A stretch of DNA of 45,619 bases from Bacteroidia bacterium. Its GTDB lineage: Bacteria; Bacteroidota; Bacteroidia; J057; JANWXU01. Below are positions 7,876 to 16,697 of the stretch, piece by piece. Position numbers and translations under genes: made by a program. Below the pieces are notes generated by a model. That model saw only the letters and a program-made list of their open reading frames with translations, ran no database searches and had not been told where the DNA came from. The stretch lies in assembly GCA_025057395.1 (NCBI GenBank), contig JANWXU010000019.1:1-45619 (forward strand). The letters are read 5' to 3'. Within the stretch, counting starts at the first letter, position 1. Every line of letters starts with the position of its first letter.

Positions 7876-10800
7876 TTATTCATTAATTGCTAAAAGAAAT
7901 TCTATTTCAATTACTTTCTGATTATAAGCTCGAATAGTATCCAAGTATGATTTTTGAGTTTGCAAAACTTGGTTGATGGCAATAAGAAGCTCGGTATAAT
8001 CAATTTCGCCTGCACTATAACTTTTTTGTGCTGTTTCAAGCAATAAAGAAGCTTGCTTGAGGACCACTTCCTGATAATACTGCAAAGCATTCTGTAGCCC
8101 CAAGTACATAGTTTTTGCTCTTTCAAAAGTACTTTCTAACTCTAGGGCAGTCGCTTCCCATTTCATTTGAGTAATATCAATTTGTTTTTCTGCTGCCTGA
8201 ATACGTGCTTTATAAGGGCTACGCCATAAAGGAAGTGCTATTCCTAATTGAAAATAGTTGTAAGCTCTAGCTATACCATAAATCGATTGATTAAAAAAGC
8301 CCAAAGTAAGGTCTGGAAAAAGGCGTGCTTTTTCTACTTCTTTTTGAGCAATTATACGCAATTTATCTTTTCGCCAGTATTCCCATAGGGGGTTTTGCTC
8401 TAGGTGGGCTTCTTGTAGGTTAGTAGAAAAAATCAAAGGCTCATTCCCAGAAATAAATACAGGTCTTTTTTCTCCTAGTAGTCTTCCTAATTCCCAAGCT
8501 GCGCTTTCTACTTCAGCCTTTAATAAATTCATAGCATTTTCAATTTCTTTACGCCGCATGCGAATAGTTACTGCCTCTAACGGGGCAACGTCTCCAATTT
8601 GCGAACGGACTTGCATAGCCTTATCATAGGCTGCAAATAATGAGTCTTGCTCAGTAAGAAGTTTTTGTTGGGCTTTCAAAAAAAGCATTTCGTAGTAAAT
8701 ACTTTTTACCTGAAATGCTATCTGATTGGCTATCACCTTTTGGTTAGCTTGCCTCAATTGGGTTTCTGCTTTGGCTAAAGCTTGCACCTTCCGGTAGTAG
8801 TTAAGAAAGGGCATTTGGTGGGTTATTCCTAACACATAATCATTTTCAGGCTCGTTTACATTACCATAAGTAAAAATAAAATTAGTTTTTCCCAGCTCCC
8901 AAACTGCCTTTTGTAGTATACTAGATTGTTCAATTTCCAAAGTAGTAGCTCGCAAACTTAAATTCGATTGTTGAGCTCGTTCAATGGCTTGGGCTAACGA
9001 TAAAGTTGGAAATGTTTCCTTGGACTGTGCGCACAAAGAGCTAGCCTGTAAGCAAAAAATAAGGGTACATACGAGCATAAAAACTGGCAAACACGCTTTA
9101 CTTAAAAAAGCTTTATGAACGAAACCGTATAAAATGGGTAAGACAAACAAAGTAAGAACTGTGGCAGAAACCAAGCCTCCAATTACAACCGTTGCTAAAG
9201 GACGCTGAACCTCTGCTCCATTTTCAGTAGAAACAGCCATGGGCAAAAAACCTAATGCTGCTACAAGAGCAGTCATCAATACTGGGCGCAAGCGTACTCG
9301 CACCCCCTGATAAATGCGCTCAAGGGGCGGTATCCCTTGCGCTTGTAATTCATTAAAATAGCCCATTAAAACAATTCCATTTAGTACTGCAACGCCAAAA
9401 AGAGCAATAAAACCAACTCCCGCAGAAATACTGAAAGGCATATCTCTAAGCCAAAGCGCCCAAACGCCGCCAATTGCTGCAAGGGGTATAGCCGAAAAAA
9501 TAAGAACTGTTTGCTTAAAAGAATGTAGTGTGAAATAAAGCAGAATAAAAATAAGGCTCAAAGCAACAGGTAAGGTTATTAATAATCTTTCTTTAGCTGC
9601 TTTTAAATTTTCAAATTCTCCCCCATATGTAATGTAGTAGCCTACAGGAAGCTTAATACTTTGAGTAATTATCTTTTGTAAGCTAAATACCACCGTTTCT
9701 ATATCTTTACCTCGTACATTAATTCCAACTGCTATTCTTCTTTTGCCATGGTGCCGATTTATCTGCATGGGTCCTTGCTCGTAAGTAACGCTAGCAACCT
9801 CACTAAGAGGTACTTGCGTTAAGCCATGTTGAGGTGAAGGTAGAGCAATATACAACTCCTCCACTTGATGGATAGTCTTTCGAAAGCTTGTATCTAGACG
9901 CAATACTAAATCAAATTTTTTTTCACCTTCGTATATTACCCCTGCTTTTGTGCCTGCAAATGCCGATCGGATTGCAAAATTGACTTCTTGTCGCGTAATC
10001 CCGTAAAAAGCAAGCTTCTCTGGATAATACCGTACAGCAATTTGTGGCAAACCTGTTTGACGCTCCAGGTAAATATCTGCTACTCCCTCAATCTTACTAG
10101 CTATGACCTTAATTTGGTCAGCTATACGGGCTAATGTATCTAGATTCTCTCCATAGAGCATAATTGCAATATCGGTTTTGGTACCCGTCATCAACTCATT
10201 AAAGCGCATTTGAATAGGCTGCTGAAAACTAAAACTCACCCCTGGTAAAACAGAAAGTACTTTTTCCATTTTAGCTATTAAATCTTCTCTATTGGTTGCT
10301 GAAGTCCACTCTGATTTATCTTTCAGCAAAATCATAATATCTGCTGTTTCAATCGCCATAGGGTCAGTAGGAATTTCAGAGCTACCTATTTTACTTACCA
10401 CACTTCGCACCTCGGGAAAATTACGTAGGAGTAATTTTTCAATTGTGGTTGTCGTTAAAATAGATTGCTTTAACGAACTACCCGGTAAAATACTTACCTG
10501 CATGGCTAAATCTCCCTCTTCCAAAGTGGGAATAAACTGCCCCCCCAGCTGAGTGAAAAGAAGAATAGTACCTATAAAAAGTAAAATGATAGAAACCAAA
10601 AATCCATACCGAAATTTAATTGCATAATTAAGTAAAGGCACATATAGCTGGCTAACTTTATGCATTATTCTATCAGCAAGCGTCGATTGATTCTTTGCAG
10701 TGACATTAGTAAGTAACAAGGCACTGGCCATGGGGACGAAAGTGAGAGATAGTATAAATGCTCCGATAATGGCAAAAATTACAGTAAGAGCCATGGGAAT

Positions 10801-12225
10801 AAACATTTTACCTTCAATTCCTCCTAGCGTAAGTAAGGGAAGGTAAACAATCATGATGATAAACTCACCGAAAGCCGCAGTTCTGCGAATACGACAAGCT
10901 TGAGTACTTACTAGAGCATCCAGCTCAGGACCACGTGATAATTTTTCTCCTTGTAAAACTATCTTTTGCAAATGGTGCAAAACACTTTCCACAATAATCA
11001 CAGCCCCGTCCACCACTAAGCCAAAATCAATAGCTCCAAGGCTCATCAAATTAGCAGATATATCAAAAAGATACATCATTCCTAGGGCAAAGAGAAGAGA
11101 TAGGGGTATACAACTTGCCACAATAAAGCCTGCCCGAAGGTTACCTAATAGTAAAACCAAAACCAAAATTACAATTAAGCCCCCCTCCAGTAAATTATTC
11201 CGCACAGTATGAATAGTAGTATCTACCAGTCGAGTACGATCTAGAAAGGGAACTATCTTGATGCCTGGAGGCAGAGAGCTTTCAATTTCGGGTATTATCT
11301 TTTTTATATTTTTAGTTACCTGAGCAGAATTTTCTCCTTTTCGCATCAGAACAATTCCCCCGCAAGCTTCTTGTCCATCTTGTGTAAGGGCTCCATATCG
11401 CACGGCTGAACCTTCTTGTATTTTTGCTATTTGTGCAATTCGAATGGGTACCCCATTAACTACTTTGACCGGTAATTCTTCAATTTCTTTGGGGGAACGT
11501 AACAGACCAATGCCGCGAATGAAATAACTGTAGCTTCCTTTTTCTATATAAGCACCGCCCGTATTTTCATTATTTTTTTCTAGTGTCTCCCATACTTCAC
11601 TAAAAGTAATACCGTAACTTTTCATTTTTTCAGGGCTCAGGGCTACCTCATATTGCTTTACAAAGCCTCCAAAACTGCTAACTTCAGCAACTCCAGGTAC
11701 ACTTAATAACCTACGTTTAACGATCCAATCCTGGTAAGTACGCAATTGGGTAAGAGAATATTTGCCCTCAAAAGTAGAATCAACTTTTAGAGTATATTGA
11801 TAAATTTCTCCTAGTCCTGTACTAGGGGGCGCTAGCTCTGGAACCCCTAAACCTGGAGGAATTTGCTGAATAGCGCTTTGTAAACGTTCCGTTAGCCACT
11901 GTCTAGCTAAATATAGAGGCACATCCTCCTCTAAAACTACTGTCACAACTGATAAACCAAAACGAGATAAAGAACGAATTTCTACCAGGCGAGGCGTGGA
12001 AGCAAGAGCAATTTCAATAGGATAGGTAATGAATTGCTCTATTTCTTGCGGGGCTAGGTTGGGAGAGTAAGTAATAACCTGTACTTGGTTATTGGTAATA
12101 TCGGGCACTGCGTCTATGGGTATGTGAAGTAGTGCGTATATTCCCCAGCCCGCCAAAGCTATTGTAAAAAGAAAAACTAAAAATTTATTTCTAATAGAAA
12201 ATTGTATAAGCCAGTCGAAGAACAT
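7876..12225 (-). CDS. CzcA/CusA-type heavy-metal RND pump fused to a TolC-like outer membrane factor
   Basis: A 1449-residue fusion. Residues 1-1040 are a complete heavy-metal RND pump: N-terminal helix with IDAVPDITNNQVQV, porter domains, and TM4 with AIDFGLVVDGAVIIVES. In TM4, Asp400, Asp406 and Glu413 align with the proton-relay residues of CzcA, which points to divalent cations such as Zn, Co, Cd or Ni; that substrate is an inference. Residues 1045-1066 form a hydrophobic stretch ending LCAQ that looks like an internal signal peptide. Residues 1068-1449 are a CzcC/TolC-type outer membrane protein (SLAQAIERAQQSNLSLRA, later SYSAGEIDYTELL). Such fusions are known in Bacteroidota. The adaptor follows 11 bases downstream. 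Confidence 0.94.
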   Translation of the reverse strand: MFFDWLIQFSIRNKFLVFLFTIALAGWGIYALLHIPIDAVPDITNNQVQVITYSPNLAPQEIEQFITYPIEIALASTPRLVEIRSLSRFGLSVVTVVLEEDVPLYLARQWLTERLQSAIQQIPPGLGVPELAPPSTGLGEIYQYTLKVDSTFEGKYSLTQLRTYQDWIVKRRLLSVPGVAEVSSFGGFVKQYEVALSPEKMKSYGITFSEVWETLEKNNENTGGAYIEKGSYSYFIRGIGLLRSPKEIEELPVKVVNGVPIRIAQIAKIQEGSAVRYGALTQDGQEACGGIVLMRKGENSAQVTKNIKKIIPEIESSLPPGIKIVPFLDRTRLVDTTIHTVRNNLLEGGLIVILVLVLLLGNLRAGFIVASCIPLSLLFALGMMYLFDISANLMSLGAIDFGLVVDGAVIIVESVLHHLQKIVLQGEKLSRGPELDALVSTQACRIRRTAAFGEFIIMIVYLPLLTLGGIEGKMFIPMALTVIFAIIGAFILSLTFVPMASALLLTNVTAKNQSTLADRIMHKVSQLYVPLLNYAIKFRYGFLVSIILLFIGTILLFTQLGGQFIPTLEEGDLAMQVSILPGSSLKQSILTTTTIEKLLLRNFPEVRSVVSKIGSSEIPTDPMAIETADIMILLKDKSEWTSATNREDLIAKMEKVLSVLPGVSFSFQQPIQMRFNELMTGTKTDIAIMLYGENLDTLARIADQIKVIASKIEGVADIYLERQTGLPQIAVRYYPEKLAFYGITRQEVNFAIRSAFAGTKAGVIYEGEKKFDLVLRLDTSFRKTIHQVEELYIALPSPQHGLTQVPLSEVASVTYEQGPMQINRHHGKRRIAVGINVRGKDIETVVFSLQKIITQSIKLPVGYYITYGGEFENLKAAKERLLITLPVALSLIFILLYFTLHSFKQTVLIFSAIPLAAIGGVWALWLRDMPFSISAGVGFIALFGVAVLNGIVLMGYFNELQAQGIPPLERIYQGVRVRLRPVLMTALVAALGFLPMAVSTENGAEVQRPLATVVIGGLVSATVLTLFVLPILYGFVHKAFLSKACLPVFMLVCTLIFCLQASSLCAQSKETFPTLSLAQAIERAQQSNLSLRATTLEIEQSSILQKAVWELGKTNFIFTYGNVNEPENDYVLGITHQMPFLNYYRKVQALAKAETQLRQANQKVIANQIAFQVKSIYYEMLFLKAQQKLLTEQDSLFAAYDKAMQVRSQIGDVAPLEAVTIRMRRKEIENAMNLLKAEVESAAWELGRLLGEKRPVFISGNEPLIFSTNLQEAHLEQNPLWEYWRKDKLRIIAQKEVEKARLFPDLTLGFFNQSIYGIARAYNYFQLGIALPLWRSPYKARIQAAEKQIDITQMKWEATALELESTFERAKTMYLGLQNALQYYQEVVLKQASLLLETAQKSYSAGEIDYTELLIAINQVLQTQKSYLDTIRAYNQKVIEIEFLLAINE

Positions 12226-12398
12226 AGATGATAAATAAAAGTCAAAATAAAACTAAACTGCCCAAAGAGAATAAAGCTAAAAAATCAATCCAATACTACC
12301 ACTTATACCATCTGTACGTAATACAGGTGACATAAGCATTCCTCGAAATCCATTTACTCGAAAAACCAGCTATATTAGCTTAAAGAAGTGGTGGGCAG

Positions 12399-12779
12399 TT
12401 AGTTTTTAGGAGGATGAAAACACTGGCTTATATAGTCACTAAGAACAACAGTAGAGTCAAAAGGCTTAGGGGGTCTATCATTTTCACAACTATAAAAAAG
12501 AGACCCCCAATTTGCCCAATTAATAAAAAACAATATTACAGTTTGTGCACTCAGATGAAAAAGTGGAAGCTTGGTATGTTCCGTGTCTTTGTGGTCTAGC
12601 TCTAAGTAATGCTCAGCTAGAAAGGAAAAGAAGTCTAAATCTGGAGTAACTTCCTGCGAGTAGTTGTAGTGCTCTATAAGAGCATCTAATTTGAAAAGTT
12701 GCAAGGCATCGGCTTTAGGAAACAAGCTGATGATAAAAACCACAAAAGCAATTAGTAGATTAAGCGACGATAAAGACAT
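12399..12779 (-). CDS. Small exported protein preceding a heavy-metal RND operon
   Basis: A 126-residue protein from the ATG at 12779. An in-frame ATG at 12806 exists but would lie at or before the predicted transcription start of the promoter at 12811-12842, and the shorter form has a clean signal peptide (MSLSSLNLLIAFVVFIISLF). The mature part has HYNYSQE, then DFFSFLAEHYLELDHKDTEH followed by KLPLFH, and ends CFHPPKN. I recall small proteins of this pattern (LxxHY, FLxxHY-rich in D and H, KLPF, HPPK at the end) directly before heavy-metal efflux operons in Bacteroidota. No biochemical role is known to me; the His/Asp cluster may bind metal. It sits 173 bases upstream of the pump gene on the same strand. 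Confidence 0.72.
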   Translation of the reverse strand: MSLSSLNLLIAFVVFIISLFPKADALQLFKLDALIEHYNYSQEVTPDLDFFSFLAEHYLELDHKDTEHTKLPLFHLSAQTVILFFINWANWGSLFYSCENDRPPKPFDSTVVLSDYISQCFHPPKN

Positions 12780-12810
12780 TTTGTACACCCATGCCTGGCC
12801 TTGCATACTA

Positions 12811-12842
12811 CAAAGTTAAAAAAATTATTATAACAAATTCAA
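12811..12842 (-). promoter_or_regulatory. Putative Bacteroidota promoter for the metal-efflux locus
   Basis: On the minus strand a TTG at 12842-12840 is followed after 21 bases by TAACTTTG at 12818-12811, matching the Bacteroidota -33/-7 form TTG-N19-21-TAnnTTTG. Transcription would begin near 12804, 25 bases before the chosen ATG at 12779. This is a sequence match only. Confidence 0.5.
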
Positions 12843-12890
12843 TCTAAACTTAACTACAAGTAACTATGGTAAAAATGATAGAATAAAAAA

Positions 12891-12911
12891 GGGAGTAAAA
12901 TACTTACTCCC
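12891..12911 (-). terminator. Intrinsic terminator after the subtilisin gene
   Basis: Read on the minus strand, GGGAGTAA (12911-12904), loop GTATT, TTACTCCC (12898-12891) forms a perfect 8-bp stem followed by TTTTTT. It lies 30 bases past the stop codon of the protease gene at 12941. Confidence 0.85.
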
Positions 12912-12940
12912 TAAAAAATAAAACTTGTTTTATATAAAAC

Positions 12941-15900
12941 TTATTTCATAACCTGCAACTTTCTTATAGTTTTATGATTTTCCTTACTTAAAATAAGGTA
13001 ATATGTTCCAGCACTTAAGTGAGAAATGGATAGTTGATAAGTATCGGTATTAACTGAAGATGGAACTACATGCTCTAATAATATTTTACCCAGTAAATCC
13101 CTAACAGTAATCTGAGTACCTTCTAAATTTTCACCTTGAATGGTTATAAACTGATTCGCCGGGTTAGGATATATAGAAAAATTTGCTTCATTGGAAGCAC
13201 CTATTCTAGAGGGCGAAACTAAAGTACTAAAAATGAAAGCAGGCGTGTAACTACTATGGCTACCATTACAAATAGCCTGCACATAAAATTCATACACTGT
13301 ACCGTTTGTTAGGCTAGTAAGAGTAATAGAATTGCTAGTAATAGTAGAAGTAGACCAATTAGCTAGCCCTTGGGTACGATAAGCTATATTATAACTATTT
13401 GCCGAGGGTACAGCAGACCAAACAATAGTCGCTGAGTTATTAGTAACCCCTAACAAACGAAGATTAGTGGGAACCAAACACTCTGTTATTACAAGGCTTA
13501 AGGTAGTAAAAGTAAAAGTACCAGAGCTAGCACTTTGCCCGGCACTACAAATAGCCTCCACTTGGTATTCATAAGGGGTAGAGGGCTGTAAGTTATTTAA
13601 AGTTATCGAGGTAATAGTAGTACTTAAGTGATTCCAAGAACTACTACCCGCTATTCTGTATTTAAATAAATACTGAATAGCCGTAGTTACAGTACTCCAA
13701 CTAATCACAGCACTAGAGGAAGTAATAGAAGATACTGAAACATTAGTAGGCGGAAAACAAACGGTAACGGGTGCAGCCGAAGTGGTAAAATTGAAAAGGG
13801 GAGAATAACCACTGGCAACATTACTACAAACAGCACGCACAAAAAAATCATAAGTAGTGGAGGGAGAAAGACCCGTTAAAACAATACGAGAAGTAGGACT
13901 TGTCAAGTTAATCCAATTATTGGTACCCTGTACTCGATACAAAATTTCATAATTGATAGCATTCATTACAGGACTCCAAGAAATAGTAGCCGTGTTGTCA
14001 GATACCGAAGAGGCCTGCAAAGAAGTAGGTGTAGAGCAAGATTGCCCGCTTAGCGTAGTAAAAGTTTGTATTGCAGAATAAGGACTCACGCTATTAGTAC
14101 AAAGACTTTGAATGCGGTATTCATATAGCGTAGAAGCACTTAAACCATTTATTACAGCAGTAGTAGAAGACACAGTTAGCTGTTGCCAATTTCCTCCAGG
14201 CTCACGATACTCTACTGTATAAAAATTGGCGCCGTTCACGGCTTCCCAATTAATTGTAGCACTATTGGGTAATATGTTAGTAACCCAAATTTTGGAAGGC
14301 GCTAAACAATTTTGAACAGCTGGCAGGGTAGTAAAATTAATGCCCGCAGAAAAAGCACTCACAGATTTAGAGGCATCACAAACTGCCTGAACTTGAACTA
14401 TATACCTAGTAGCCGGAGAAAGATTAGAAACAGTGGCAGTATTTGTACTCACAGAAATTACTACCCAATTTTCGCTCCCTTCTACAGCATAACGAAGATT
14501 GTAACTAGTAGCTCCCGCTACAGCTTGCCAAGAAAAGGAGGCAGAAGTACTTGTAACATTGCTAAAGTTTAGCAAGTTAGGAGAAGCGCAATTACTTTCC
14601 AGAGTAGTAAATATTCCAATGCTCGAATAAACACTAGAAGTACCGTCACTACAATTAGAGCGTACTTGAAACTCATAAGTAGTTTGTGGCAATAGCTGTT
14701 GAAGAAGAAAAAAGTTAGTATTGGCAGTAACACTTTGCCAAGTAGGGCTATTCTGGGCCCTATATAGTATAGTATAAGAAGAAGCGCCTTGTACAGCAGT
14801 CCAATTAATTTGGGCTGTAGTGGAGGTTAAATTAGTAGTTTGTCGAATTAAGGGCGTAGGACATTGGTTAGTAGAACTACCAGCAATGGATAAATTTAAT
14901 GTATAAGGAAGACGTGCGTTAAAAGCACCATCGTAACCTACAATTCTTAAAAAATAAGTCCCTGGTGCCGCCGCCGACATACTAATTCTTTCACTTGAAG
15001 TTCCCCAATTATCAGATTCCCTCAATAGTTGGTTGTTAGCGTCATAAAGCTGGATATCATAATCAGCAGGTAAATTAGTTAATGTTACCGTAAAACTTGC
15101 AGTAGTACTAAGCGTAAAACGAAACCAATCTACGTCCCCTACCGGACAAATATACCCATACGCAGTTGCCGGAAAATTCTTAGCATCTGGTAGAGTATTA
15201 TTAGGCTCAAATGGATCAGTTCTACATTCTGGTGTTGTGAGCCGGCATAACATAGCGGCCCCTGCATCAATTCTACCACCCCCAATTTGCCCTGCAAAGC
15301 CTGGATTCAGAGGAAGAATATCTACAGCAGTATTTTTTATGCACTCTTCCACACCTGCGGGAGAAATTCCAGGACGATAAGATAAGATTAAAGCTGCCAA
15401 TCCTGCCACTAAGGGGGCAGCCATGGAAGTACCATTATAGGTCGCATAACTAGAATTAGTAGTAGCTACTGTACTTAATATATTAGTACCTGGAGCCATT
15501 ATATCGATATGGCTGCCATAATTAGAAAAAGAAGCTTTTTTATCGTGAGAATCAGTTGCTCCCACACATATAACGTTTTCATAGGCTGCAGGGTACATCT
15601 TGCTAGAAACATTATCATTTCCCGCAGCCCCTACTACCACAATTCCATTGTTTACAGCTCGATTAATTAAATCCTGCCCGTAAATAAATGTGCGATAACT
15701 GCCCCAAGAAAGACTAATTACATGAGCTCCTCTACTAATAGCATATTCAATGCCCTCGTAGCCATGAGAGATTACATCTGGATCGTCTGTATTATCACGT
15801 GTGCACTTAACCGGCAGAATACTAACATTGTAGCCAATTGAAGCTATACCAATACCGTTATTAGTAACTGCTGCTGCAATTCCTGCACAATGGGTACCAT

Positions 15901-16501
15901 GAGAGAAGGTAGTATTGGTAGTACGAAAAATAGGCGGATTAGGGTCCGGGTCACCATCTGCTACGTCCCAACCTGCAACTACTTTGGGCGCTAAATCTTG
16001 ATGGGTTGTACGCACGCCATCATCCACAATAGCTATCATGATAGTACTTAAACCTGTGGTCAGGGACCAAGCATGGGGAGCGTTAATTCTATGTAGCGCC
16101 CACTGCAAGGAGTAATAAGGATCATTAGGAATACTCACTATGCGATCGATAGGTCGCTGCTCGACCAATTCTATTTCTGGAAAAGATGAAAGCTCCTTCA
16201 TCAAAGCATATACCTGCGCATGGTTATCAAAAAGTAATTTATAATATGCTTGCAACTCTGGATAAGGAAGAGTAGAAGCTTTCTGAATAGAGACAACTTT
16301 ATACTTCTTTATAATTTCTTGCCATTTGGGAGGTAAACTTTGAACATCTGATTTTTGGGAATACAAAAACAGCGTTCTATTCTTTTTTACCCTTAAATAC
16401 ACCACCCCATCCCAATAATCAGGATGAACTTTTTGAGCAAAGGAACTGGCACCTAGAGCTACCGCTAGTAGCAAAATAACAACAAAATATCTGAGATTCA
16501 T
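12941..16501 (-). CDS. Secreted subtilisin-like (S8) protease with PPC, six fibronectin III domains and a T9SS sorting domain
   Basis: A 1186-residue exported protein. Residues 1-22 are a signal peptide ending SFAQ, and about 25-125 is a propeptide-like region. The S8 catalytic domain spans about 135-420, with Asp160 in IVDDGV, His201 in HGTHCAG, oxyanion Asn295 in GAAGNDN and Ser359 in NGTSMAAP, so all catalytic residues are present. About 425-550 is a PPC domain (DPFEPNNTLPDAKNF, then DVDWFRF). Then come six fibronectin III domains of about 90 residues, each starting with Cys and with W-x-x-V near the middle. The end (IYPNPANQFITI ... KLQVMK) is a type A sorting domain for T9SS export and surface anchoring. 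A terminator follows at 12891. Confidence 0.95.
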   Translation of the reverse strand: MNLRYFVVILLLAVALGASSFAQKVHPDYWDGVVYLRVKKNRTLFLYSQKSDVQSLPPKWQEIIKKYKVVSIQKASTLPYPELQAYYKLLFDNHAQVYALMKELSSFPEIELVEQRPIDRIVSIPNDPYYSLQWALHRINAPHAWSLTTGLSTIMIAIVDDGVRTTHQDLAPKVVAGWDVADGDPDPNPPIFRTTNTTFSHGTHCAGIAAAVTNNGIGIASIGYNVSILPVKCTRDNTDDPDVISHGYEGIEYAISRGAHVISLSWGSYRTFIYGQDLINRAVNNGIVVVGAAGNDNVSSKMYPAAYENVICVGATDSHDKKASFSNYGSHIDIMAPGTNILSTVATTNSSYATYNGTSMAAPLVAGLAALILSYRPGISPAGVEECIKNTAVDILPLNPGFAGQIGGGRIDAGAAMLCRLTTPECRTDPFEPNNTLPDAKNFPATAYGYICPVGDVDWFRFTLSTTASFTVTLTNLPADYDIQLYDANNQLLRESDNWGTSSERISMSAAAPGTYFLRIVGYDGAFNARLPYTLNLSIAGSSTNQCPTPLIRQTTNLTSTTAQINWTAVQGASSYTILYRAQNSPTWQSVTANTNFFLLQQLLPQTTYEFQVRSNCSDGTSSVYSSIGIFTTLESNCASPNLLNFSNVTSTSASFSWQAVAGATSYNLRYAVEGSENWVVISVSTNTATVSNLSPATRYIVQVQAVCDASKSVSAFSAGINFTTLPAVQNCLAPSKIWVTNILPNSATINWEAVNGANFYTVEYREPGGNWQQLTVSSTTAVINGLSASTLYEYRIQSLCTNSVSPYSAIQTFTTLSGQSCSTPTSLQASSVSDNTATISWSPVMNAINYEILYRVQGTNNWINLTSPTSRIVLTGLSPSTTYDFFVRAVCSNVASGYSPLFNFTTSAAPVTVCFPPTNVSVSSITSSSAVISWSTVTTAIQYLFKYRIAGSSSWNHLSTTITSITLNNLQPSTPYEYQVEAICSAGQSASSGTFTFTTLSLVITECLVPTNLRLLGVTNNSATIVWSAVPSANSYNIAYRTQGLANWSTSTITSNSITLTSLTNGTVYEFYVQAICNGSHSSYTPAFIFSTLVSPSRIGASNEANFSIYPNPANQFITIQGENLEGTQITVRDLLGKILLEHVVPSSVNTDTYQLSISHLSAGTYYLILSKENHKTIRKLQVMK

Positions 16502-16697
16502 AATAAGGGGAGATACTTTCTAAATTCCAAGGTAATAATATACTAAGAATTATTTATTTAACAAAGCAAGTTAGTACCCCAAGTTCAAAATAAAAAGTAA
16601 TTACGGAAAAAAAACAATAATATCAACATTATCAAGCAGTTAGGTAAAAACAAAAAATGTTGCTCATTTATTTGTTGATAGGAGAAAAATAAAAATT

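Noticed and set aside
7876-12225. The 1449-residue RND protein as a possible annotation or sequencing read-through of two genes.
   Set aside because: The frame is continuous through the junction with sensible codons and no stop, and the same fusion is known in Bacteroidota.
16621-16680. An 8-bp inverted repeat (TATCAACA / TGTTGATA) just after the pentapeptide gene, as a possible terminator.
   Set aside because: The arms are 44 bases apart, the stem is AT-rich and no T-run follows, so it is a weak candidate.
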